64,000 nucleotides of DNA from UBA2402 sp044371005. GTDB lineage: Bacteria > Planctomycetota > Phycisphaerae > Phycisphaerales > UBA1924. The notes below the pieces were generated by a model that saw only the letters and a list, made by a program, of their open reading frames with translations, made no database searches and had not been told where the DNA came from. This document shows positions 16,731 through 26,100 of this stretch, in pieces (position 1 is the stretch's first letter; each line of letters begins with the position of its first letter). The stretch covers positions 1 to 64,000 of the forward strand of contig JBILUL010000007.1 of NCBI GenBank assembly GCA_044371005.1, in the 5' to 3' direction. The position numbers were made by a program, and so were the translations under genes.

Positions 16731-19700
16731 TCACCTGCGATCCGGGAGATCATCCCTGCCTGGAAAGCCGCGTGATTGGCGGTTGCTTCGCCCGGAGGAA
16801 CTTGAACTGCTACTCGAACTGCCTGAGTTGCTCCCCGAGTCGTTGCGGTCGCTTGAACCACTCCCGCTCCCTGAACCGCTCGAACTGTTGCTGCCCGATC
16901 CACTCGAGCTGCCCGATGCAGGTTCGCTCGATGATTGGCCGCTCCCCGAGCCGTTCCCGGAACTGCTTCCCGAACTGCTGCTGGAACCGCTGCCTGAACT
17001 GCTCCCCGAGCTGTTTCCTGATCCGCTTTCGGAGCCGTCGCCCGAGCCGCCTGCACTGCTGCTGCCCGAACTGCTACTGGAGCTGCTGCCAGAACTGCTT
17101 CCAGAGTCGTTTCCAGAACCACTCCCAGAACCACTGCCCGAACCACTGCCCGAGTTGCTCCCAGACTTCGACCCTGAAGACGAACCGCCGCCCTTTCCGG
17201 AACCACCCTTACCCGAGCCGCCGCCCTTCCCATCCGGACCTTCCTTGGGCGAACCGCCTCCTGAACCCGAGGTACCATCGCCGGGGTTGTTCTTGTCCGC
17301 GTCGCCACCATTGCCGTTCTCGTCGGCCTTGCCCTTCTCGTCCTTCTTGCCCTTCTCATCCTTGTTGTCCGAACCGCCACCATCCTTGGGCGCGACATCC
17401 TTCGGGTCCGGGATCGCCTTGTTTCCCGCGTCGTAGGCCTTCTCCGCCGCCTCGACAATCTGCTTGGCCTTGGGTGGGAGGAATGGTTTGACCGCATTGA
17501 TCAGCTGCTTGATGTCCGGGTTGCCACCCGTCGCCATGTCAATCAGACCACCGAATTTCTCCATGCCCGGGACCTTCTTGATCGCTTCGCCCATCTCCTT
17601 GAGACCCGCGGGCATGCTCCCTGCTCCTCCGCCTCCGCCTCCGCCTCCGCCTCCGCCGCCCCCTCCTCCGCCCCCGCCGCCACCGCCACTGCCGCCACTT
17701 CCACCTGATCCGCCCTTCCCATCGCCCGAGGATTTGGCCGGCGCGGCAGGAGCCGCGGCAGCACCATCACCCAGCGACCCGGCCGACGCGCCCGAACAGT
17801 TCAACTTGACCTTGGCACCCACGATGTCCACGCCACCGGCATGAATCTTGATGAAGTTACCGCCGGATTTGAGCGTGATCTCAGGACACTCCAGCACCAT
17901 CTTGGCGCCGGCCTTCATGCCCGCATTCGTCGCTGCTTCGACAATGAAGTCCTTCTTGGCGACAAACTTGGTCGTCGCGCCCGATTCGACACTCAGCTCA
18001 CTCCCGACCTTCTCCGTCCGATTCACGCCCACGATCAGCGTGTCGTTCATGCCCACGATCCCCACCCGCTTGAGCCCGACCATCGACATCTCAAACAGAC
18101 CGATCGTCTCGACATGCGCAAGGCCCGTCTGAATCGTCTTGGTCACGCCCGTCAGGTAGTTCTCCGAAATCATCACCGACTGGGCACGCATGCCCATCAC
18201 CGTGTGCGTTTCGTTGCCATCGACCGAGATCGAGCGGTTGGCCTTGACCTTCACATCCTGGTTGGACCCGACCTCCACCTTCTCGTTGTTGCCCACCTTG
18301 CGTTCGCGGTTGTTCACCACTTCGCGATTTTCATCGTTGAGCACCGTGTCCTTGCGGTTATTCTGCACCAGGTGCACTTCATCCTTCTGGGCTCTGATGA
18401 AGAGCTTCTCGGAGCCGCCCGAGTCGTGCATCGTGATCTCATTGTGCCCGCCGCTGCCTCCCAGACTCTGCGACCGCATCGTCATCTGCATCGCCGATTC
18501 CATCGCATTGCGAGGATTCACCTCGCCCTTGGCGCTGTCACGCCCTGCAGCCGAAACCGGCGGCATGCTGTCGGCGTTGTACACCCTGCCCGTGATGATC
18601 GGCCTGTCCGGATCAGCCTCCAGGAACTCAACGATCATCTCCTGGCCGATGCGAGGAATCTGAATGCCGCCCCAGCCCTTGCCCGCCCAGGGCTGGCTCA
18701 CCCGCACCCAGCACGATGAATGCTCATCGCTCTTCCCGTAACGATCCCAGTGGAACTGGAGCTTCACCCGACCGAACTCATCGGTGTAGATTTCCTGCCC
18801 CGCAGGACCAACCACCATCGCCGTCTGCGGTCCGCGAATCTGGGGCTGCTGTGCCTCCCGCCTGGGACGCACCTGGACCTCCACCGGCAAGGCTTCGAAA
18901 TCGCACGTGAAGACGAACTCGTTGTGGCTCTTGTGATCAGCATCGAACGAGCCCGCATCTGCTGAGATCTTCACACGCGTGATCAGGTGCTCTCGATTCT
19001 GGTCCTGCCGCGGGTGGCCCCCAAGGGTCATCCGGGACCCCGCATGCAGCAGTCGCGAGGCCGTTGAACCCTCGATGCGCATGTGCTGCGAGGCTATCTC
19101 CTCCATCCGCGTCCGGACAAGCGAGTCCCCCTCGGCATGGCGGAAGTACGAGCCGGGGTAGTCAAAGACCTCAAGATCGGCCTGTGCGTGCTGGCGAGTC
19201 CGCTCGGCCTTTGCCAGCAGTGAAGTGGAGGGGTTCTTGAAGTCGTAGTCGGTCGCCTGATAGCGGCCCGGCTGCACCTGCGTCCGAAGCCTCCACTCAA
19301 AGACCGCCGCGGGGTCGGACTTTGCCTCCGTCCCGGGAAGATACTTGAGTGTCACGGCCTGGCCGGTTGCGTCGGTCTTGACGGTGTTGCCATCCACAAG
19401 CGTCAGCGTGTGATTTTCCGCCGCGTGGCTGAAGAAGTAGTAGATGCCCTCGTGCTCCAGCAGTCGCTGGACGAAATTGAAATCCGTCTCCCGGTACTGC
19501 ACCTTGTATTCATGCTGCGGATACTTGCGCATCACGCGGCTGACCATGTCGCACCCGGGTGATTCCTTCATCACCGTCGAGACGATCGAGAGCACCGATT
19601 CATTCTGAAAGATACGGCAATCCGACGTGCGCGTCATGAACCAGGTCCAGGGCACGATCACGGCCATGTACCCGGCGAGCCCCCCACGCATCGCACTGGT

Positions 19701-20045
19701 CTGCTCGAACTGGGCGATGTAGCCCGAGAAAAAGCGGATGGACCCGTCCGGAGCATTCAGCCGAATCGCCACCTTCTGCCCAAGTACCTTCAATGGATCG
19801 ATGGAGTGGTTCTCGCTGCGGAGCTTCGCGACACACTCAAAGGGCCTGCCCAGCTCTTCGGTCCAGGTGAAACTCCGCAGCAGGAGCGCATCAGCTTCCT
19901 GTCCGCCCACCGAGATGGCGATGGGCCGGTCCGACTGCGTCCAGACGCCGGCGTCGGATGCAGTCGTCCGGGGTGTCTCGCTGCGAGCCGAGGATTTGCC
20001 CGACTGACCCGCTGCCGCCGACTTGCCCTTGTTCTTGCCCTGCAT
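16731..20045 (-). CDS. vgrG: T6SS spike protein VgrG (TssI) with very long low-complexity tail
   Basis: The ATG at 20045 gives 1,104 residues; the frame upstream of it is not VgrG-like. Residues 30-400 are the gp27-like base (…SFTWTEELGRPFEC…, RETDFNFVQRLLEHEGIYYFF). The gp5 OB-fold follows (EIYTDEFGRVKLQFHWDR; GWGGIQIPRIGQEMIVEFLE; DPDRPIITGRVYN). A DUF2345-like beta-helix blade region runs to about residue 760. Then come a near-unbroken run of over 20 glycines, a helical insert of about 80 residues, a Lys/Asp/Gly-rich stretch, and a Ser/Gly tail of about 130 residues. Most VgrGs end soon after the blade. The tail could be a flexible extension or a cargo-docking arm. The gene lies between the ECF sigma gene and the PAAR effector. 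Confidence 0.93.
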   Translation of the reverse strand: MQGKNKGKSAAAGQSGKSSARSETPRTTASDAGVWTQSDRPIAISVGGQEADALLLRSFTWTEELGRPFECVAKLRSENHSIDPLKVLGQKVAIRLNAPDGSIRFFSGYIAQFEQTSAMRGGLAGYMAVIVPWTWFMTRTSDCRIFQNESVLSIVSTVMKESPGCDMVSRVMRKYPQHEYKVQYRETDFNFVQRLLEHEGIYYFFSHAAENHTLTLVDGNTVKTDATGQAVTLKYLPGTEAKSDPAAVFEWRLRTQVQPGRYQATDYDFKNPSTSLLAKAERTRQHAQADLEVFDYPGSYFRHAEGDSLVRTRMEEIASQHMRIEGSTASRLLHAGSRMTLGGHPRQDQNREHLITRVKISADAGSFDADHKSHNEFVFTCDFEALPVEVQVRPRREAQQPQIRGPQTAMVVGPAGQEIYTDEFGRVKLQFHWDRYGKSDEHSSCWVRVSQPWAGKGWGGIQIPRIGQEMIVEFLEADPDRPIITGRVYNADSMPPVSAAGRDSAKGEVNPRNAMESAMQMTMRSQSLGGSGGHNEITMHDSGGSEKLFIRAQKDEVHLVQNNRKDTVLNDENREVVNNRERKVGNNEKVEVGSNQDVKVKANRSISVDGNETHTVMGMRAQSVMISENYLTGVTKTIQTGLAHVETIGLFEMSMVGLKRVGIVGMNDTLIVGVNRTEKVGSELSVESGATTKFVAKKDFIVEAATNAGMKAGAKMVLECPEITLKSGGNFIKIHAGGVDIVGAKVKLNCSGASAGSLGDGAAAAPAAPAKSSGDGKGGSGGSGGSGGGGGGGGGGGGGGGGGGGGGAGSMPAGLKEMGEAIKKVPGMEKFGGLIDMATGGNPDIKQLINAVKPFLPPKAKQIVEAAEKAYDAGNKAIPDPKDVAPKDGGGSDNKDEKGKKDEKGKADENGNGGDADKNNPGDGTSGSGGGSPKEGPDGKGGGSGKGGSGKGGGSSSGSKSGSNSGSGSGSGSGSGSGNDSGSSSGSSSSSSSGSSSAGGSGDGSESGSGNSSGSSSGSGSSSSSGSSSGNGSGSGQSSSEPASGSSSGSGSNSSSGSGSGSGSSDRNDSGSNSGSSSSSSSSSGRSNRQSRGFPGRDDLPDRR
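16790..17180 (-). repeat. Degenerate Ser-Gly repeat in the vgrG tail
   Basis: Six-base units encoding Ser-Gly and runs of Ser make up the last part of vgrG. The codon positions vary, so the repeat is selected at protein level rather than being simple DNA satellite. It generates long spurious frames on the opposite strand. Confidence 0.85.
17622..17702 (-). repeat. Trinucleotide tract encoding a polyglycine run in vgrG
   Basis: About 27 consecutive (CCN) triplets on the plus strand, mostly ccg/cct, encode more than 20 glycines. The tract may be prone to slippage or to sequencing and assembly error, so its exact length should be treated with care. Confidence 0.9.
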
Positions 20046-20179
20046 CTTCACGCTCCTCAATTCAGCCCGATCCCCGGGACCACACGATGAAATCCGAAAC
20101 ACCCGCCAAGCACGATGGGACTGGACAAGACTGGCATGCCATCACACGCCGCGATTCGCTCGTCCGAATTCCAAGCCGC

Positions 20180-20722
20180 TCACGAGTCAGCGCCCTTGAG
20201 CCGCACCGCCAGCCACGCCCTGGCACGATTCCAGTCCGATTCAACCGTTCGCAGCGATACACCAAGACACGCCGCAATCTGTTCGTGGGTGTATCCGGCG
20301 AAGAACTTCATTCCCACCACCTCGGCATGCCGCGGATTGAGCTTGGCCAGTTCATCCATCGCTGCCGAAATCGCTTCGCAGTCCGCCTCATCTCGCCCGA
20401 TCGCCGCGTCCGCCTGTTCGATTGGAATGCGGCTGAGCAACCCGCCGCGTTTTCCCGACTTGCGGGCCCGCGCGTGATCCACCAACGCATGACGCAGCAC
20501 CTGCGCGGCACGCCGGAAGAAATGCTCGCGATTCACCGCGACCTCACCCGAGGCCGAAATCCGCAGATATGCCTCATGCACCAGCGCCGTGCCCTGCAGC
20601 GTGTGCCCCGCGGCCTCCCGCTTGAGGAGGAATCGGGCAACGCGGCACAGCTCGTCGTATTCGGACCGCCACGAATCGCCTTCGGACGGCTCCACCATCG
20701 GTGATCCACGATCCTCGTTCAT
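20180..20722 (-). CDS. ECF-type RNA polymerase sigma factor
   Basis: The ATG at 20722 (MNEDRGSPMVEP) gives 180 residues, the usual size of the ECF-like family common in planctomycetes and acidobacteria (PF07638); a start at 20749 is also possible. Region 2 is seen in TALVHEAYLRI…REHFFRRAAQVLRHALVDHARA. Region 4 is seen in MDELAKLNPRHAEVVGMKFFAGYTHEQIAACLGVSLRTVESDW, with the HTH near the end. It would direct core polymerase to dedicated promoters. It is encoded between an unknown protein and vgrG in a minus-strand run headed by a Ser/Thr kinase, so it likely controls this T6SS. No anti-sigma gene is adjacent, and in this family the partner kinase is often the regulator. Confidence 0.88.
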   Translation of the reverse strand: MNEDRGSPMVEPSEGDSWRSEYDELCRVARFLLKREAAGHTLQGTALVHEAYLRISASGEVAVNREHFFRRAAQVLRHALVDHARARKSGKRGGLLSRIPIEQADAAIGRDEADCEAISAAMDELAKLNPRHAEVVGMKFFAGYTHEQIAACLGVSLRTVESDWNRARAWLAVRLKGADS

Positions 20723-20930
20723 CACGGCTGCTTCCCTCGGCAATTCCATCAAGACCCGCTGCCCGCATCCCTTATGCGCCGCGGCGAACACATCCAGACC
20801 GCCCGCGAGGGCAGGCCCCGGGGACTGATCGTATTCTCGCCTGCTCCCCCGAAACCACCCTGGTCCCGCTGATTCACGGGTACGCGAGCGATCCGGCGAG
20901 GCGCCGTGCCGCCCATCGTGACGCTCCAGA

Positions 20931-22985
20931 CTAGATGCGAGCCTTCGCGGCACTCAGAATCCCGCGAACTTCCGCATTGAGCGAGTGTTCCGCAAGCAGG
21001 ATCGCCCGGATCCGTCGCATGACATCACCGAACAACTCAAGCGATTCATCGAACACGGTGTGCAGAGACTGATCACCGATGCTGCCAAGGTCCGCGTACG
21101 CGCTGTACGGGCCGCGATCCGGGAACATTCTCGCGATGGCGGCCAGAACCCTGTACCACAGATCCGCAGGAATCACACTTGCCAGCGATCCTTCCGATGC
21201 CACCGCCGGATCAAAGCACTGTTGCGGGCCCAGCTTGGTCGCCCAGTTCTGCTTGCCCGAACCGAACTGCCCGGCGATGCTCTGTACAAGCGAGTCAATG
21301 AGCGGCTTGGCCGGGTCTGGCCTGCCCAGCGTGTTCACGAGATCAAAGAAATCCCGCCTGACCGCCGGCAGATTCGAAGAGGTCCCGCACAGCAAGGTCC
21401 GCAGCGCCAGAACTCCGAGGCTGTGGAGATCAAACGGGGTCTTCCTGAACGCAATCGTTTCAAAGGAAACGTTTCCGATCTCCTCGCCGACGCCGACCAT
21501 GACCTGCAGTGCCTGCTCATGAAGCCGCTGCGCAAACGTGCGAACCGCAATCGACGGTCTGGATTGCGTCAGATCCGCGGGACTGATCACGCTTCCGAAG
21601 AGCTCCACCGGCTGCCGACGCACCGTGCAGTCAATCCTGACCAGATCATTGATCCGAACCAGTGGCGGGTTGTCCGGGTACAACGCCAGTTCGAACGAGT
21701 GCTCCACGCCCCCGCCATCAGCCGCACGCAGCTCCGAACGCTTGAGCACAGAGAGCCTTCCCCGAGCTCTCGAGCCGGCACCCGAGACGTCCGGGCTGTA
21801 TGCCGCGGCATCCATGTCCATGTCACCCGCCCCAAGCTCATCGATGGGCGCGAAGAAGGGCTGGCTTGTCGCGCGAATCGGAAGCCGAACCCCCTTCCCC
21901 GGACGGGTCAGGATCGTTCGGGAAGTCCAGAGCGGCGGAAGATCCGGGTCATGGCCGCCCGTCATCACGCTGAAGCTCGAAAGCCCCAGATTGAACATCG
22001 GTGACTGCGCCACCGTCACGAAATCCCGGACCGCCGCGATCGCACCGGTCAGCAATCGAAGCTTGAGGTACAGCACCTCAAGGATCTGGCCAAAACGTGA
22101 GGTATCCGCCGAAAGCAACCACCGTCGCGAGCCGATCCGGTCAAAGTCCGCCAGGTACGAGGCGACCTGCGTGGCATCGTCCGATGTTTCGAGCGTCTGA
22201 CGCGACCGCCCGGGGAGCTTGGACAGCAGATCGACCATGGTCTCGTAGCCATGTGGCACAAGCTTGCGGACCATCAGACGCCCCGCACCGGGATTGAGCG
22301 GGATCTGGTCGCTGCCCAACGACAGATGCGGTGCTTCGCGGCGGATCTGCTCCACCACGTGTTCATCCGAGTGCTCGAGACAGACAGGCCAGAACGCCGG
22401 ATCGCCCTCTGCGGCCGGCGTCCCCAGAACCAGATGACGCTCAATTGAACTCGAATACTTCATCCGCCCGGTTCGATGCAGCAACTCATCGTCACGACAC
22501 AGGGTCCAGGCGCGGCCCTTTGCATCCGCTGCCGGCCTGAGCGTGAAGGTGTTTCGGTCAAGATAGGTGGGGGCGGGATTGTGTGTCTCAAAGCCGGTCC
22601 GAATCACCGGAGCCCCTGAGCATCGCTCCATCGCCTCAACCATCAGTTCCCAGCGCCGGTCCAGGAGAGGATTATTCAGATTCTCGAGATAGCGAGGTAT
22701 CTGCCAGTTGAGCCGGCTCAGATCCTGGATCCAGATCTCAAGCCAATCGAGCACCTTGCCCGAGATGTCCGTGATGCAGCCCAGATACACCCTGGCGTCA
22801 AGCTCCGTGCGCAGCGAGACCAGCGGCGAGCGGGCGGCGGACATCCCCATCCCGCCTTCCGACAGCGTCGCCACGCAGATCTGCAGTGGCCCCTGTGCCG
22901 CAAAGAGCGGCACCGCCCGAAAGATCGACTCTGGAAACCGGAACGGCAATCCCCGGTGTAGCAATGTTGCAAGGTCGGCCCGCAC
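20931..22985 (-). CDS. Unknown 684-residue T6SS-associated protein
   Basis: A GTG at 22985 follows GGAG with six bases between, giving 684 residues. It does not match TssF, TssG, TssE or TssC by any motif I know. Notable stretches are VYLGCITDISGKVLDWLEIW, FWPVCLEHSDEHVVEQIRRE, and a helical C-terminal third with an invariant-looking FDESLELFGDVMRRIRAI. No signal peptide or clear transmembrane helix is seen, so it is probably cytoplasmic. It is encoded in the same minus-strand run as the kinase (158 bases upstream) and the sigma factor (208 bases downstream). Its size and position make it a candidate divergent baseplate or regulatory subunit, but this is only a guess from context. Confidence 0.6.
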   Translation of the reverse strand: MRADLATLLHRGLPFRFPESIFRAVPLFAAQGPLQICVATLSEGGMGMSAARSPLVSLRTELDARVYLGCITDISGKVLDWLEIWIQDLSRLNWQIPRYLENLNNPLLDRRWELMVEAMERCSGAPVIRTGFETHNPAPTYLDRNTFTLRPAADAKGRAWTLCRDDELLHRTGRMKYSSSIERHLVLGTPAAEGDPAFWPVCLEHSDEHVVEQIRREAPHLSLGSDQIPLNPGAGRLMVRKLVPHGYETMVDLLSKLPGRSRQTLETSDDATQVASYLADFDRIGSRRWLLSADTSRFGQILEVLYLKLRLLTGAIAAVRDFVTVAQSPMFNLGLSSFSVMTGGHDPDLPPLWTSRTILTRPGKGVRLPIRATSQPFFAPIDELGAGDMDMDAAAYSPDVSGAGSRARGRLSVLKRSELRAADGGGVEHSFELALYPDNPPLVRINDLVRIDCTVRRQPVELFGSVISPADLTQSRPSIAVRTFAQRLHEQALQVMVGVGEEIGNVSFETIAFRKTPFDLHSLGVLALRTLLCGTSSNLPAVRRDFFDLVNTLGRPDPAKPLIDSLVQSIAGQFGSGKQNWATKLGPQQCFDPAVASEGSLASVIPADLWYRVLAAIARMFPDRGPYSAYADLGSIGDQSLHTVFDESLELFGDVMRRIRAILLAEHSLNAEVRGILSAAKARI

Positions 22986-23143
22986 GTGTCACTCCAGAAG
23001 TGTCCCGATGGTCAGAACCGACCCCGGTCCATGAGCCCCCTTCCAGTCTCACGGAAGGCAATCACCCGCCAATCATCGCCACCGCGCAGCGGCTCGGGGC
23101 GATCCCGAGGGGGCCGATTCTATGCGCACGCCCGTGTTGGCTG

Positions 23144-26100
23144 CTACCTGTCAAGCATCCGTTCGCAGCGGGCCAGCAACGCCTCAAGTTGCTGTCTGGT
23201 TCGGGGGTTGGTCACCCTCTCCGCACTGATCCTGGCATCAGCGGCCAGTTGGCGTGCACCCGGTCGGTGAAGCCCGGCCTGCGCCATCGCCAGAAAGACC
23301 CTGTTGAACGTCCTTCCAAGTTCGGTCGGTTCAGGGCGTGCAGAAGCGGTCGCCGTATTCAAGACACCCTCCGCCTCCGCGTACCGCCCCATCTGCACGC
23401 TCAGCGCCGCGTACGCAAACGCAATCCGTGACAGCGAGGCACGCCCTGTTGGTGATCGCGCCGCGCTCCACGCCCTGTAGAGCAGGCTCGCCGCGGCCAG
23501 ATCCCGAGGCGTTCCCGTCCATGTCACGGCAATCTCGCACAGGTGCGCATCCAGACGCTGCTCAGGTCGCACCGACAAGTCATCATCCTGCACCAGCAGC
23601 GCAGCCGCAATCCCCCGAGTGATCCCGTCCTCTCCTCCGATCGGATCCGCCAGATACCGCACCGCCGCCGCGACCACTCCGGCCGCGTTTGCCTCTTCCG
23701 GTCGGCGGAGCCCATCCGATTCCGACGCCCACGTCAGTGCCCTGAACGCACACTCCACGCTGCGACTCAGGATCTGCGGGGACCACACCGGCACGTCACC
23801 CGGCACGCGCCGCACCGCCGATGGGACCGGTGCAGGTCCCTTGATTTCGCCATCCGGCCACCACCAAAGTTCCGCCCGCGGACCGCTCGTCGCATACACA
23901 AGGGCGCTGCGTCCTGCCTGTCGCACACAGCGGACCTTGCCCTGATCACTGCTCGGGCCCGCAAGAAGCGAAACGATCGGCGAGTAGCTTTCGCTGAGCC
24001 ACATATCGGGTTGAGGACACAGCAGCCGGACCGTGCCCGAACGACTTGCTCCGGCCAGTCGCCCAGAACCTGGCATGAAGGCGATGGACAGCAGACCAGC
24101 CAGATCATTGAAACGCCCACTGGGCCGGGCCTCCAGCCGTGCCCCCGGTTGCACACCCTCCACATCCCAAAGTGATATCCACCCATCGACCGATGCGACC
24201 GCCACCCTCGAACCATCATCACTGATCGCCAGGCTCCCCTCCCGAAGGTCGTGTGGCTGGTGGAACCTCAATTGGTGGCTTACTTTGCGATCCGCGCCCC
24301 ACAGCGAGAGCGTCCCATCAGCCCACAGTGCCGCCACCAAACATCCAGCCGCATCTGCCTTGATGCTCGCGATCCGACCTGTGCCCGAAGCGGGCGAAAC
24401 CTCGCGGTGGCTCCCGTCGGAAATCGACAGAATGCCGATCGACCCGCCGGGCGTGCTGTAAATCACCTCGCGGCGATGCGCCAGCATGAGAATCTGACAA
24501 CCGGCAGGATCGCCCTCGCCGATGAAGTGCTCTGCCACCACCGTCAAAGCCCCCAGATCAATCACCAGAATCCGCCCGTGCTCCATCAGAACGGCTGCAT
24601 GGCTTCCGTTGGCCTCACTCGACACTGAAACAGCAACCGCCCGCGAGGGCAGTGGAATGCGTGCCCAGGGCGAGGACATGCCCGTGCCGACGACCGCGAG
24701 GAAGTCCACCCCCGCACCGCCCGGCACCACAAAAGCCATCACATCATCCCGGGCGTCCCAGCACCGCCAGCCCCGAGGATCGATGTACGTGGATCGAGGC
24801 GCATTCCCAATGGGCACCATCGCGATCCGACCATCCGCCAGCTGGGCATAGCAGCGGCCCGCCGCCGACACCACAAGACTGGTCGCACCCGAAAGGTCGG
24901 GGCATCGCGCCGTGGCAACGCACGATCCGAGCCCCACGTCATGCTGGCGAAGCGTCCCATCCGCGTCGAGCGCAATCAGGCTTTCTCCATCCGCGATGAA
25001 CGCGGCAAGCCGCGGCACCGCCGACTGCAGATGAATCGTCGCCTGCCTCACGGTCGCCACAAATCCAGGTGTGTCCGCCGCGTCAAGCGGCTGGCGAACC
25101 TCGAGCGACTCAATCGCCAGCGAACCGTCAGCCAGCGAACGTGCGATGCGACCGGTTTGCCGCAGCCCGGCGCCCCCCGGCCCGGAGCGCACCCCCACAT
25201 CCACCGTCAACCTCATGCCAAGACGGGCATCCTGAACGCTGCCAAGCTGCTGCCGGATGTCGCCCGCCGCGGCTGCCCACAACTCCGGTGCCACGCCCGC
25301 CGAGCCCGCCGTCACGAACAGGTCCGTCCCATCAACACTTGTCAGTTCCGACACCTCTGTCCCCACGTTCCAAGACACCACTTTCTGTTCGCTCGTGCTC
25401 CAGATCTGCAGGAGCCTGCCGGAGGCCGATTCACTCAACGCCGCGACATAGGCCCCGGTCCACGAGATGGCCGCGGCGAGCACCTTGCCTGACTGCTCGG
25501 GCAACTCCACCATCCGCGGTTCACGAACTCGCGACCACATGAGTCGTCCACCCCGCACACAGGCAATACCAGCGACGTCACCGTCCAGCCAGGCACGCTC
25601 GATCGGTTCGGGCCCCAGCGACGTTTCACGCGGCGAAGATTCCCCCGTCTGCAAGGTCCACACGCTGCCACCGGCCGTCACCCACGAAACTGCTCCACGG
25701 GAAGAAGCCAACGCAATCACCGGCGTGGCGTTCGTGTGCACGAATCGGGGTGATCCCGGTTCATCCGGCCAGATCTCGACGCGAGCACCCATGGCACAGG
25801 CGATGCCGCCGCTGCTCCCCTCAACGCTGACCATGTGAACGCCCTGCTCGGCACCCGGGCCAGGGGTCGCGACAATCTGCACGGGCACAGAGAGCTGTGC
25901 ATCAAGCAGCCGATACTCGAGGGATGTCCGGTTTGACTCGGCAACCATCGCCATCGTTGCGCGCGCCTGCGATGTCCCGTCGGCATCCAGGTGCCTTGCC
26001 ACTTCAGACATCCGTCCCATGTCCTGGGACTGCGCGACCATCGCCAGCCGATGGCGTGACTGTCGATCCTTGTCGATGATCCGGATGGCCGACCACGCCA

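Noticed and set aside
16549..17491. Plus-strand frames of Pro/Leu/Glu-rich sequence over the vgrG tail
   Set aside because: They arise from the Ser/Gly repeat read backwards.
20931..22985. Assignment of the 684-residue protein as TssF
   Set aside because: None of the TssF landmarks could be located and the N-terminus differs, so it is left as unknown.
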